Assembly: GCA_948468275.1 (NCBI GenBank)
Contig: CAOKHI010000006.1
Coordinates: 1 to 56,519, forward strand
DNA from: an uncultured Clostridium sp.
GTDB lineage: Bacteria > Bacillota > Clostridia > TANB77 > CAG-508
Direction of reading: 5' to 3'
Length of the DNA stretch: 56,519 bases
The notes under the pieces are model-generated. The model searched no databases. It saw nothing but the letters and a program-made list of their open reading frames with translations, and had not been told where the DNA came from. This document shows positions 46,820 through 55,544 of the stretch, piece after piece. Position 1 is the first letter of the stretch. Each line of letters begins with the position of its first letter. A program made the position numbers and the translations under genes.

Positions 46820-47869
46820 ATGAAGAAAAAATTAAAATTAGTTAAAAATAATGGAAAAATTAAGGAATTACAACAAGATAGGGCAATAACATTAATAGCA
46901 TTGGTTATTACAATAATTGTGTTGTTAATATTGGCAGGAGTAACCATAAATATTATAATCAATGGAGGGTTAATTGGGCAAGCTCAAAATGCAACAGATA
47001 GATATAAACAAGCAGAAGGCGAAGAATTAAATAGTTTAGATAATATAGTAGTAAAAATGAATATAATGGAAGAAAATGGAATAGGAGGTAATCCAAATAT
47101 ACCAGCAAAGCCAGGAGAACCTCTAACAGAAAAAGCGTTACCAGGAGATTATGTAAGATATGAAGTTCCAGAAAAGAATTTTACAATAACAACAGAGCAG
47201 ACAGGGTATACAGAAGAACAAACATTTAGTACAGCAGATTATACAGGATTATGGCAAGTATTATATAATGATGATGAACATGGATTGCAACTAATAAGTG
47301 CAGATGTTGTAACAAATGAGAAAGGATTATATTTAAAGGGAAAAGAAGGATATAACAAAAGTATTGCAACATTAAATAATTTTTGCTCGAATTATGTAAA
47401 TGCAACATATGCAACAAATGCTAGATGCGTAGGAACTAATCCAATACACCCTGAAGGGACAACTGATCTCTTTGAAGGAGTTGATGATTATCAAAAACAA
47501 CATGATATGATAAGGGATGATAGAGAAGAGGTAAGTGATTATAATGCAATGAAAGAAGCAACACATCAAAATACAGATGGATTGCACTGTATAAATGAAG
47601 AATACTGGATGGCGTCTCGTAGAGCATTCGCTTATGATGATGAAGGTAATCTTTGCCACAATGCATCCTACAGTACGACTTTTAGTGTAGTATATTCTCA
47701 GAAGAACGGAGCTCTAACTCTTAAAGAATTATTATATATAAATAAAATTGGATCCTTTTCTAATAGGGAATCCTATGCTGGGGTACGAGTTGTGGTTAAT
47801 TTAAGAGAAGAAGTTAAAACAAATAATGGAACTGGAGAGAAGGAAAGACCATACGAGTTAGTACTGTAA
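46820..47869 (+). CDS. Pilin-like surface protein C
   Basis: A 349-residue protein with the shared helix ITLIALVITIIVLLILAGVT (about residues 29-48) after a short basic start, a helical stalk (IGQAQNATDRYKQAEGEE), and a C-terminal domain (about 100-330) with EEYWMASRRAFA and a final YAGVRVVVNL. That closing pattern is seen in lectin-like or DUF6273-type domains; I cannot name the ligand. The last third uses more T- and C-ending codons than the first. AGGGGAG-like site before the ATG. The gene is intact. Confidence 0.75.
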   Translation: MKKKLKLVKNNGKIKELQQDRAITLIALVITIIVLLILAGVTINIIINGGLIGQAQNATDRYKQAEGEELNSLDNIVVKMNIMEENGIGGNPNIPAKPGEPLTEKALPGDYVRYEVPEKNFTITTEQTGYTEEQTFSTADYTGLWQVLYNDDEHGLQLISADVVTNEKGLYLKGKEGYNKSIATLNNFCSNYVNATYATNARCVGTNPIHPEGTTDLFEGVDDYQKQHDMIRDDREEVSDYNAMKEATHQNTDGLHCINEEYWMASRRAFAYDDEGNLCHNASYSTTFSVVYSQKNGALTLKELLYINKIGSFSNRESYAGVRVVVNLREEVKTNNGTGEKERPYELVL

Positions 47870-48044
47870 TATGTTTGTTGGGAAATGAACACGATATCCT
47901 TTTTCTTCTAGCAGATAATTGGGTAATTTTTTTTCATTAAGGAGTGAACACTTAAATATAAAAGTCAGAAATTGAAAAATTTTTATGGAATATATTTCAA
48001 AAAATCTGTACATAATTTATATAAAAATATAGGAGGTATTGTGT

Positions 48045-49325
48045 ATGAGAGATTTTTTGAAGATAGAACAAGTTAGAGGGCAGGAAGTATTAGATTCAAG
48101 AGGTAATCCAACAGTTTTAGTAGAGGTTGTTACCCAAGGTGGTTTTTGTGGAACTGCAATAGTGCCATCAGGTGCATCAACAGGAGCTTTTGAGGCGGTT
48201 GAACTACGAGATGAAGATGATAATAGGTTTTTGGGAAAAGGGGTTACAAAGGCAGTAGAAAATGTTAATAGGAAAATTGCTAAAAAATTAGAAGGTATGA
48301 ATGTATATAATCAAATAGAAATTGATAGAACTCTTATTGAATTAGATGGAACAGAGAATAAAGCGAAATTAGGAGCAAATGCGACTTTAGGGGTATCGCT
48401 TGCATGTGCAAAAGCAGCTGCAAATTCTTTAGGGATGACATTATATAATTATATAGGAGGAGTAAATGCTCGTACATTACCACGTCCAATGATGAATATT
48501 TTAAATGGTGGTAAACATTCAGAAAACAATATAAATATACAAGAATTTATGATAATACCTGTTAGTGCAAAAACTTTTAGCCAATGTGTTCAAATGTGTG
48601 TAGAAGTATACCATAATTTAAAAAAAGTATTAAAGCAAAAAGGATATTCAGTAGGAGTAGGGGATGAAGGCGGTTTTGCACCAGATTTAAAAGATGAGAA
48701 AGATGCTATAGAAGTAATATTAGAAGCAGTAAAAAAAGCAGGATATCAACCTAAAAAAGATATATGCTTAGCATTAGATATAGCAAGTACTGAAATGTAT
48801 GAAGAAGCAAAGAAAATAGGAAAAGAGGGATACTATTTCTGGAAAACAGATAATTTTAAAACACCAGATGAGATGATAGATTATATAGTAGAACTTGCAA
48901 ATACGTATCCAATTATATCAATAGAAGACGGACTAGCAGAAGAAGATTGGAAATCGTGGGAGAAATTAACTAAAAAAATAGATAATAAAATACAATTAGT
49001 TGGAGATGACCTATTTGTTACAAATATAGCAAGACTACAAAAAGGAATAGATAAAAAAATAGCAAATAGTATATTAATAAAACCAAATCAAATTGGAACT
49101 CTAACAGAAACTCTAGAAGCAATAGAACTTGCTAAAAAGAATGGATATACAACAGTAATATCTCATCGTTCTGGAGAAACAGAAGACACAACAATAGCTG
49201 ATATTGCAGTAGCAACAAATGCAGGTCAAATAAAAACAGGAGCACCTTGTAGAACAGATAGGGTAGCAAAATATAATAGATTATTATGTATAGAAGAAGA
49301 ATTAGGAAAAGATATCAAGTTTTAA
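48045..49325 (+). CDS. eno: Enolase
   Basis: Interconverts 2-phosphoglycerate and phosphoenolpyruvate in glycolysis. The 426-residue protein is complete: GNPTVLVEV, the [10 protein letters not shown] loop, [28 protein letters not shown], the catalytic lysine in LIKPNQIGT and the signature [17 protein letters not shown] start at ATG 48045, seven bases after AGGAGGT. Together with fba downstream this region holds two glycolytic genes, but they have separate promoters. Confidence 0.97.
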   Translation: MRDFLKIEQVRGQEVLDSRGNPTVLVEVVTQGGFCGTAIVPSGASTGAFEAVELRDEDDNRFLGKGVTKAVENVNRKIAKKLEGMNVYNQIEIDRTLIELDGTENKAKLGANATLGVSLACAKAAANSLGMTLYNYIGGVNARTLPRPMMNILNGGKHSENNINIQEFMIIPVSAKTFSQCVQMCVEVYHNLKKVLKQKGYSVGVGDEGGFAPDLKDEKDAIEVILEAVKKAGYQPKKDICLALDIASTEMYEEAKKIGKEGYYFWKTDNFKTPDEMIDYIVELANTYPIISIEDGLAEEDWKSWEKLTKKIDNKIQLVGDDLFVTNIARLQKGIDKKIANSILIKPNQIGTLTETLEAIELAKKNGYTTVISHRSGETEDTTIADIAVATNAGQIKTGAPCRTDRVAKYNRLLCIEEELGKDIKF

Positions 49326-49391
49326 GTTTCCATAAATAACCATTGAATAGTATACAATAACTTTATATAATTAATATAAAGAGGTGTGTAT

Positions 49392-50630
49392 ATGAGAATA
49401 TTTAAATGTTATGGAAAAAAACTAATTGTAAAAGAAATGAAAAAAAGTTATGATTTTTTTATAAAAGAAGCAAATAACAATAAAAATAGTAAAGGATATG
49501 GACTTATTAAAGATAAATCTATTTTAGCAGATAACATAGCAAGTATAGCATCAGTTGGATATGGTTTAGCAGGATTAATAATAGGCGTAGAAAATAAATG
49601 GATTAGTTATAAAAAAGCCTATGATAGGGCTAATAGAACATTAGAAACATTTATAAATAATGTAGAAGGAGAAAATGGATTTTACTATCATTTTATAAAC
49701 ATAGAAGATGGCAAAAGAGAATGGAATTGCGAAATTTCAATAATAGATACTGCAATATTTTTATGTGGTGCTATTGTAGCAGGTGAATATTTTAATGGTG
49801 AGGTAATAAAAAAAGCAGAAATATTATACAAAAGGGTAAATTGGGAATGGTATAGAAATAAACAGTCAAATTATTTTTATATGGGATATAAACCAGAAGA
49901 AGGTTTTTGGGGACATTGGGATATGTATGCAGAACAATTAATGTTATATGTTTTAAGCGTAGCGTCCCCAACATTTCCAGTAGATAAAAGTATGTATTAT
50001 GATTTTAAAAGAAAAAAAGATGATTACAAAGATATAAACAACATAATATACACATATTGTGGGGCATTATTTACATATCAATTCTCTCATGCATGGATAA
50101 ATTTTAAAAATATAAAAGACAAAAATGGTATTGATTGGTTTGAAAATTCTATTAAAGCTACAAAAGCAAATAGACAATATTGCATAGATAATAAAGATAA
50201 ATGTAAAACTTATAATGAAAATTCATGGGGATTAACAGCAGGGTTATCTCCAAAAGGTTATATAAGTATGGGAGCACAACCATGTGATGTGGATTTAGAA
50301 TTGCAAAATGATGGAACAGTAACTCCATGTGGTGCGATAGGTTCAATAGTATTTACACCAAAAGAAAGTATAAAGGCAATTGAATATTTTTATAACAATT
50401 TTCCTAAATTATGGGGAAAATATGGGTTAAAGGATGGATATAATTTAGAAGATTCTAAACAATGGTTTTCAAAAGAATACATAGGAATAGACAAAGGAAT
50501 AGAATTAGTAATGTTAGATAATTATTTATATGGTACTATATGGAAATATTTCATGAAAAATAAATATGTACAAAATGGATTGAAAATATTAGAATTTTCA
50601 GAAAATAATATAGATTACAGTTATGTTTAA
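49392..50630 (+). CDS. Glycoamylase-family protein (PF10091-like)
   Basis: A 412-residue alpha/alpha-barrel protein. The pattern GYGLIKDKS, ASIASVGYGLAGLI, TAIFLCGAIVAGEYF, FAW-type aromatic motifs, ENSWGLTAG near residue 278, and the closing YIGIDKGIELVMLDNYLYG fits the glycoamylase family related to GH144 beta-1,2-glucanases. There is no signal peptide, so it would act inside the cell or be exported unusually. The substrate is not certain. I start at ATG 49392 behind AGAGGTG. It ends in a clear terminator. Confidence 0.7.
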   Translation: MRIFKCYGKKLIVKEMKKSYDFFIKEANNNKNSKGYGLIKDKSILADNIASIASVGYGLAGLIIGVENKWISYKKAYDRANRTLETFINNVEGENGFYYHFINIEDGKREWNCEISIIDTAIFLCGAIVAGEYFNGEVIKKAEILYKRVNWEWYRNKQSNYFYMGYKPEEGFWGHWDMYAEQLMLYVLSVASPTFPVDKSMYYDFKRKKDDYKDINNIIYTYCGALFTYQFSHAWINFKNIKDKNGIDWFENSIKATKANRQYCIDNKDKCKTYNENSWGLTAGLSPKGYISMGAQPCDVDLELQNDGTVTPCGAIGSIVFTPKESIKAIEYFYNNFPKLWGKYGLKDGYNLEDSKQWFSKEYIGIDKGIELVMLDNYLYGTIWKYFMKNKYVQNGLKILEFSENNIDYSYV

Positions 50631-50645
50631 ATTAAAATATAAAAA

Positions 50646-50684
50646 CCTTACAGTAAATTTTAAAGAATTTATTGTAAGGCTTTT
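50646..50684 (+). terminator. Terminator after the glycoamylase-family gene
   Basis: A 14-bp stem with one mismatch (50646-50659 with 50666-50679) is followed by CTTTT. Confidence 0.8.
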
Positions 50685-50795
50685 ATAATTAGAGTAAAAT
50701 TATAGCATTACAGTTTAGTTTGTAATTAATTTATTTTTGTGTTAACATACTAAAATAAAGGATGATTAGTTAGAAAAAATAAAAAGGGAGATAGC

Positions 50796-51599
50796 ATGAA
50801 TAAAAACGAGATTTTGAAGAAATATAATAAAGAGCAAGACAAATTACTTATAGCAAAAGTATTAGATAAGATAGAATATTCTAACATCAAAAACAAAATA
50901 GTAAATACAGACTTTCTTGATATGTATCAAAAAAACTTAATACAAAAATTATTAGATATTATTAAAGTAAACAATTATGTATTCTTTGGAGGATTCGAAG
51001 ATGCACAAAGGACAGTTTTAATTATATATCCAAATAAGTTTGATATAGATATAGTTAAGAAAAATTATAATAACATAATGAGCATAATAGAAATAATTTT
51101 ACCTAATGAATTAAAAGAAAAATATACACATAGAGATTACTTAGGAGGATTAATGAAATTAGGCATAAAAAGAGAAAAAATAGGAGATATAATAGTATTT
51201 AATGAAGGAGCACATATATTAGTTTTAGATGAAATATGCAATTATGTTAAAATAAGTATAGGAGAACTTACAAGGTTTTCAAAATCAAAAATACAAGTAA
51301 AAGATATATGTAAGATTCATAAACAACAAATACAAAAAGAAGAATATAAAATAATAGTTTCATCATTAAGATTAGACAATATTGTAGCAAGTCTTGCTAA
51401 AACATCAAGAACAAAAGCAGAAGAGTTAATAATTAGTGCAAAAGTATTTGTTAATTATGAAAATATAGTAAAAACTTCAAAATTGTTAAAACAAAATGAT
51501 ATTATAACAATTAGAGGAAAAGGAAAATTTGAAATAATAGAAATATTAGGAAATACTAAAAAAGGAAGACTAATTATGACAATAGAAAAATATGTATAA
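50796..51599 (+). CDS. ylmH: YlmH-like S4 domain RNA-binding protein
   Basis: A 267-residue protein of the YlmH family: an N-terminal domain with FFGGFEDAQRTVLIIYP, a central HRDYLGGLMKLGIKREKIGDI block and a C-terminal S4 domain (LRLDNIVASLAKTSRTKA, ISAKVFVNYENIVK). In Bacillus subtilis YlmH acts in ribosome-associated quality control, adding alanine tails. It is usually beside division genes (sepF, divIVA), which are absent here. RBS GGGAG. Confidence 0.9.
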   Translation: MNKNEILKKYNKEQDKLLIAKVLDKIEYSNIKNKIVNTDFLDMYQKNLIQKLLDIIKVNNYVFFGGFEDAQRTVLIIYPNKFDIDIVKKNYNNIMSIIEIILPNELKEKYTHRDYLGGLMKLGIKREKIGDIIVFNEGAHILVLDEICNYVKISIGELTRFSKSKIQVKDICKIHKQQIQKEEYKIIVSSLRLDNIVASLAKTSRTKAEELIISAKVFVNYENIVKTSKLLKQNDIITIRGKGKFEIIEILGNTKKGRLIMTIEKYV

Positions 51600-51602
51600 T
51601 AC

Positions 51603-51631
51603 TTGACATATTAAATTTTTAGCAATAAAAT
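51603..51631 (+). promoter_or_regulatory. Promoter of fba
   Basis: A perfect TTGACA and TAAAAT are spaced 17 bases apart, 32 bases before the start codon. Confidence 0.65.
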
Positions 51632-51662
51632 TACACTAAATAAAATTAAGGAGGAATTAATT

Positions 51663-52592
51663 ATGTTAGTTACAACAAAAGAAATGTTCAAAAAAGCAAT
51701 GGAAGGAAAATATGCAATAGGAGCATTTAATTTTAATAATATGGAAATTATACAAGGAATAATAGATGCTGCAAAAGAAGAAAATTCACCTGTTATATTA
51801 CAAGCATCATCAGGTGCAATAAAATATGCAAGAATAAACTATTTAATGAAAATGGTAGAAGCAGCATGCCAAGAAGCACCACATATACCAATAGCACTAC
51901 ATTTAGATCATGGGCCAGATTTTGAAACTTGTAAAATGTGTATAGATGCAGGATTTACATCTGTAATGATAGATGGTTCAAAATATGATTTTGAGGAGAA
52001 TATTGCACTAACCAAAAAAGTGGTAGACTATGCACATGAGCATGGCGTAGTAGTAGAAGCAGAATTAGGAAAATTAGCAGGAATAGAAGATGATGTAAAT
52101 GTAGCCGTAGAAGATGCAATGTATACAGATCCAGTTCAAGCAAAAGAATTTGTAGAAAGAACAGGGTGTGATTCTTTAGCAATAGCAATAGGAACAAGCC
52201 ATGGAGCATACAAATTTAAAGGAGATGCAAAATTAAGATTTGATATACTAGAAAAAGTAAAAGAACTAATACCAAACACACCAATAGTACTACATGGAGC
52301 ATCAACAGTAATACCAGAACTAGTAGATATGTGCAATAAATATGGAGCAGACATACCAGGAGCAAAAGGAGTTCCAGATGAAATGCTACATGCAGCAGGA
52401 AAAAATGGAGTATCTAAAATAAATGTAGATACTGACTTAAGACTTGCTATGACATCACAAATAAGAAAAGTATTTGCAGAAGAACCATCAGCATTTGACC
52501 CAAGAAAATATTTAACTCCAGCAAGAGAAGAAATAAAAAATACTGTACAACACAAAATAAAAAATGTATTTGGATCAACAAATAAAGCATAA
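51663..52592 (+). CDS. fba: Class II fructose-bisphosphate aldolase
   Basis: Zinc enzyme that cleaves fructose 1,6-bisphosphate in glycolysis. The 309-residue protein has YAIGAFNFNNME, the zinc/catalytic LHLDHGPDFE, VVEAELGKLAG, GTSHGAYKF with the zinc histidine, LHGAS and KINVDTDLR. Length and motifs are complete. AAGGAGG precedes the ATG. It is followed by an 18-bp inverted repeat and the convergent smpB. Confidence 0.97.
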   Translation: MLVTTKEMFKKAMEGKYAIGAFNFNNMEIIQGIIDAAKEENSPVILQASSGAIKYARINYLMKMVEAACQEAPHIPIALHLDHGPDFETCKMCIDAGFTSVMIDGSKYDFEENIALTKKVVDYAHEHGVVVEAELGKLAGIEDDVNVAVEDAMYTDPVQAKEFVERTGCDSLAIAIGTSHGAYKFKGDAKLRFDILEKVKELIPNTPIVLHGASTVIPELVDMCNKYGADIPGAKGVPDEMLHAAGKNGVSKINVDTDLRLAMTSQIRKVFAEEPSAFDPRKYLTPAREEIKNTVQHKIKNVFGSTNKA

Positions 52593-52606
52593 TGAAGTGA
52601 ACAATG

Positions 52607-52693
52607 CCAATGTCATTAACTTAAGCAAAAATATGTTTTAAAGAAATATAAAAAGGCAAATTAAATTATTTTCCATTAAGTTAATGACATTGG
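52607..52693. repeat. 18-bp perfect inverted repeat with 51-base spacer
   Basis: CCAATGTCATTAACTTAA (52607-52624) faces its exact reverse complement at 52676-52693, filling the gap between fba and the convergent smpB. The spacer is too long for a usual terminator; a small mobile element or a long hairpin is possible. Confidence 0.75.
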
Positions 52694-52705
52694 AAAAATA
52701 TAATT

Positions 52706-53149
52706 TTACAACGATAAATGTCTTCTAATATATAGATTATCGTCTTTTTTTGCAAGTTCTCTACGTTTATCGTAAAGTTTCTTTCCTTTTCCAACACCAA
52801 GTTCAAGTTTTACAAAACATCCACTAAAATATAAAGAAATAGGAACAAGAGTATAACCTTTTTGTTTAGTAAGACCAATTAATTTATTTATTTCTCGCCT
52901 TGATAAAAGAAGTTTTCTACTTCTTAAAGGATCTTTATTAAAAATATTTCCATGTTCATAAGGACTTATATGCATACCCAAAACAAAAACTTCACCATTT
53001 TTTATAATTGCATAACTATCTTTTAAATTAACTTTTCCTGCACGAATAGACTTTATTTCTGTTCCTGTAAGAACAATACCAGTCTCTAAAGTATTTTCAA
53101 TACTATAATTATGTCTAGCAGTAGGATTCTTTGCTATTAATTTTCCCAT
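52706..53149 (-). CDS. smpB: SsrA-binding protein SmpB
   Basis: Binds tmRNA and delivers it to stalled ribosomes in trans-translation. The 147-residue protein has [28 protein letters not shown], the [14 protein letters not shown] block and the basic C-terminal tail ([13 protein letters not shown]) that senses the empty mRNA channel. Length is family-typical. No tmRNA gene is in the window. Rescue of stalled ribosomes would be especially relevant if CGG codons stall translation here. Confidence 0.96.
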   Translation of the reverse strand: MGKLIAKNPTARHNYSIENTLETGIVLTGTEIKSIRAGKVNLKDSYAIIKNGEVFVLGMHISPYEHGNIFNKDPLRSRKLLLSRREINKLIGLTKQKGYTLVPISLYFSGCFVKLELGVGKGKKLYDKRRELAKKDDNLYIRRHLSL

Positions 53150-53224
53150 ATTGTACCTCCTAAATATACAAACTATTATAACATAATTTATACAAAAATT
53201 AATAAAAAATTAACTTAAAATTTA

Positions 53225-53253
53225 TTGATATAAAAATAACACTATGATAAAAT
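53225..53253 (+). promoter_or_regulatory. Probable promoter of trmB
   Basis: TTGATA and TAAAAT are spaced 17 bases apart, 33 bases before the trmB start. Confidence 0.45.
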
Positions 53254-53286
53254 TAGTATAAACAAAGTTAGATAAGGAAGGAAAAT

Positions 53287-53946
53287 ATGAGAATAAGAAA
53301 AAGAGCATGGGCACGACCAGAACTAGAAAAGTGTAATTTTTATGTAGATATACCACAACAAAATAAAGGAAAATGGAATGACATTTTTGAAAAAAAGCAA
53401 CCAATACATATAGAACTAGGATGTGGAAAAGGTGGATTTATTTCAAAAATTGCCTTACAAAATCCTAATATAAATTATATTGCAGTAGATTTAATAGATG
53501 CAATGCTCGGTTTAGCAAAAAGGAATATCGAACAAACCTATACTTTAGCAAATAGAAAAATTGATAACGTGTTAATTGTAAGATGTGACATAGAAAGAAT
53601 ACTAAGCATGTTAGATGAAAATGATGTAATAGATAGAATATATATTAACTTTTGTAATCCATGGCCAAGAGGAAAACATCAAAAAAAGAGATTAACACAT
53701 ACAAAACAATTAGCATTATATAAAGTTTTTCTAAAAAAAGGTGGAAAGATATATTTTAAAACAGATGATGATGGATTGTTTACAGCAAGCCTTAGATACT
53801 TTGAAGAAGCAGGATATGAAATTATAAGTAAAACATATGATTTACATGCAGAAAATATTAAAGACAATATACAAACAGAACATGAAAAGATGTTTTCAGA
53901 ACAAGGAATAAAGATAAAAGCATTAATTGCGCAATTTGTAGGTTAG
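53287..53946 (+). CDS. trmB: tRNA (guanine-N7)-methyltransferase
   Basis: Methylates G46 of tRNA using S-adenosylmethionine. The 219-residue protein has the SAM loop IELGCGKGGFI, the acidic VDLIDAMLG, RCDIERIL, the signature NFCNPWPRGKHQKKRL (where NFSDPWP is common) and FKTDDDGLF. RBS AAGGAAGG. The VanY-type gene follows after 47 bases in the same direction. Confidence 0.93.
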   Translation: MRIRKRAWARPELEKCNFYVDIPQQNKGKWNDIFEKKQPIHIELGCGKGGFISKIALQNPNINYIAVDLIDAMLGLAKRNIEQTYTLANRKIDNVLIVRCDIERILSMLDENDVIDRIYINFCNPWPRGKHQKKRLTHTKQLALYKVFLKKGGKIYFKTDDDGLFTASLRYFEEAGYEIISKTYDLHAENIKDNIQTEHEKMFSEQGIKIKALIAQFVG

Positions 53947-53993
53947 CAATATTAAAAATAATAAAAAAACAATGACGAAAGAAGAGATTGCCT

Positions 53994-54836
53994 ATGTTAG
54001 TTATAAAAAATAAAAAGAAATTCATACGTGGAATAACAATAATAATAGTATTTATGGCTATTATCATTACTAGTTTTGCGTTTTTAATATCAGGAATTAT
54101 ATCACTATTCAAAAAAGAAGAAGTAGGAACAGTACAAGCAAGCGAAACACAAAAAGTAGAAAATGATGTAAATACAGTATATACACAAAATAATATTAAT
54201 AATACTGCTAATAATACTGTACAACAAGAAAATACAGAAGCAATAGCAACAATTAACAAAGAAGATATAAACAAGTGGAATTTAAAACTAGTAAATAAAG
54301 ATAATTCAGTAGATAGAAACTATGTACCAGAATTAGAAGAGATATCAGATGGAGTTAAATTTGATAAAAGAGCTATAAAAAATTTAAAAAATATGATAAA
54401 TGCAATGTATAATGCAGGAATAACAAAGGTATGGGTACAATCAGCATATAGAAGCTATGCAAAACAAGAAGAACTATTTAATAATAAAGTAAAATATTAT
54501 AAACAAAAAGGAAAAACACAAGAAGAAGCACAAAGACTTGCACAAACAATAGTACAAAGACCAGAAATGAGTGAACACAACTTAGCACTAGCAGCAGACT
54601 TTAATACAGTAACAAATGAATTTGAAGATACAAAAGCATTTGAATGGTTAAAGAAAAACGCACAAGATTATGGATTTATTTTAAGATATCCAAAGGACAA
54701 GCAGGAAATAACAGGAATTACATATGAATCATGGCATTGGAGATATGTAGGACAAGAACATGCAAAAGTAATTAAAGAAAAAAATTATTGTTTAGAAGAA
54801 TATATTGAATATTTAAAAGGAAATCAAGCGGTATAG
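53994..54836 (+). CDS. VanY-type D-alanyl-D-alanine carboxypeptidase
   Basis: A 280-residue M15 family peptidase that trims peptidoglycan stem peptides. An N-terminal membrane anchor (about 12-37) is followed by a linker and the VanY domain: VQSAYRSYAKQEELF, the zinc-binding MSEHNLALAADFN (His and Asp), and WHWRYVG with the remaining catalytic/zinc residues. LAAD replaces the common LAVD. I start at ATG 53994, since the in-frame TTG two codons earlier has a less suitable spacing. It is probably exported and membrane-bound. Confidence 0.88.
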   Translation: MLVIKNKKKFIRGITIIIVFMAIIITSFAFLISGIISLFKKEEVGTVQASETQKVENDVNTVYTQNNINNTANNTVQQENTEAIATINKEDINKWNLKLVNKDNSVDRNYVPELEEISDGVKFDKRAIKNLKNMINAMYNAGITKVWVQSAYRSYAKQEELFNNKVKYYKQKGKTQEEAQRLAQTIVQRPEMSEHNLALAADFNTVTNEFEDTKAFEWLKKNAQDYGFILRYPKDKQEITGITYESWHWRYVGQEHAKVIKEKNYCLEEYIEYLKGNQAV

Positions 54837-54898
54837 AAGAATGTATGGACTATTAAAAATGATGTAGATAATACATAAAACATACATTATGACAAAAG

Positions 54899-54927
54899 AT
54901 GACAAATTTATAAAAAGATGATATAAT
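54899..54927 (+). promoter_or_regulatory. Promoter of the secreted hypothetical gene
   Basis: ATGACA and a perfect TATAAT are spaced 17 bases apart, 48 bases before the start codon. Confidence 0.55.
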
Positions 54928-54974
54928 ATTAAGCACAAAATAAAATTCACTATTATACATGAAGGAGGAAAGCA

Positions 54975-55436
54975 ATGAAAAAAAGATGGTGGATGGTAGT
55001 AATAGGAGTGGTAATGCTAATTAGCATTACAGTAACAGTTTTGGCAGAGCCAAGGAGTGAATGTACACGAGAAATCAGTGTAATTCGAACAAAGTACAAA
55101 GAAGCATTACAAGAGGGGAAAATATCAAAAGAGTTATTCTTAGATGTTATAGAATTCCTTGATGCAACTGAGTACTCATTAAAAACAAAAGATGCACTAA
55201 CTGTTTACGATAATTTTCCAGATAGCTATATACAATTGCTATACAGTTATAATGAAAAAGCAATTGAAGATTTAGCTGTAATAGTATGGGAATTAGGGCA
55301 GGATGCACAGCCATTTATCGATGAATACAACCAGGACATGCGATATATTGAAGAAGTGTTAGAGATATATGGCATAAAGGAAGAGCTAGAAATAATTCCA
55401 CAAGAAGAATTTCCAGCATTATCGGCAAAAGGATAG
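54975..55436 (+). CDS. Hypothetical secreted protein
   Basis: I do not recognise the family. The 153-residue protein has a signal peptide (1-24, ending VLAEP) and a mature, acidic, mainly helical domain with no cysteine pair beyond one residue near its start. GGAGG precedes the ATG. Its codons look less A-biased than its neighbours'. It sits between two cell-wall enzyme genes (VanY-type and pdaA) and has its own promoter and terminator. Confidence 0.75.
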   Translation: MKKRWWMVVIGVVMLISITVTVLAEPRSECTREISVIRTKYKEALQEGKISKELFLDVIEFLDATEYSLKTKDALTVYDNFPDSYIQLLYSYNEKAIEDLAVIVWELGQDAQPFIDEYNQDMRYIEEVLEIYGIKEELEIIPQEEFPALSAKG

Positions 55437-55438
55437 GC

Positions 55439-55471
55439 AAAAAGCAGAGAGGTAACACTCTCTGCTTTTTG
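55439..55471 (+). terminator. Terminator after the secreted hypothetical gene
   Basis: A perfect 13-bp stem (AAAAAGCAGAGAG/CTCTCTGCTTTTT) has a 6-base loop, with the T run forming part of the stem. Confidence 0.85.
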
Positions 55472-55544
55472 TTAAATTTTAATGAATAGTTATTTTTTAA
55501 AATAATTTTCATACTATTAAATAAAAAAGAATGGAAGGTGTTGT

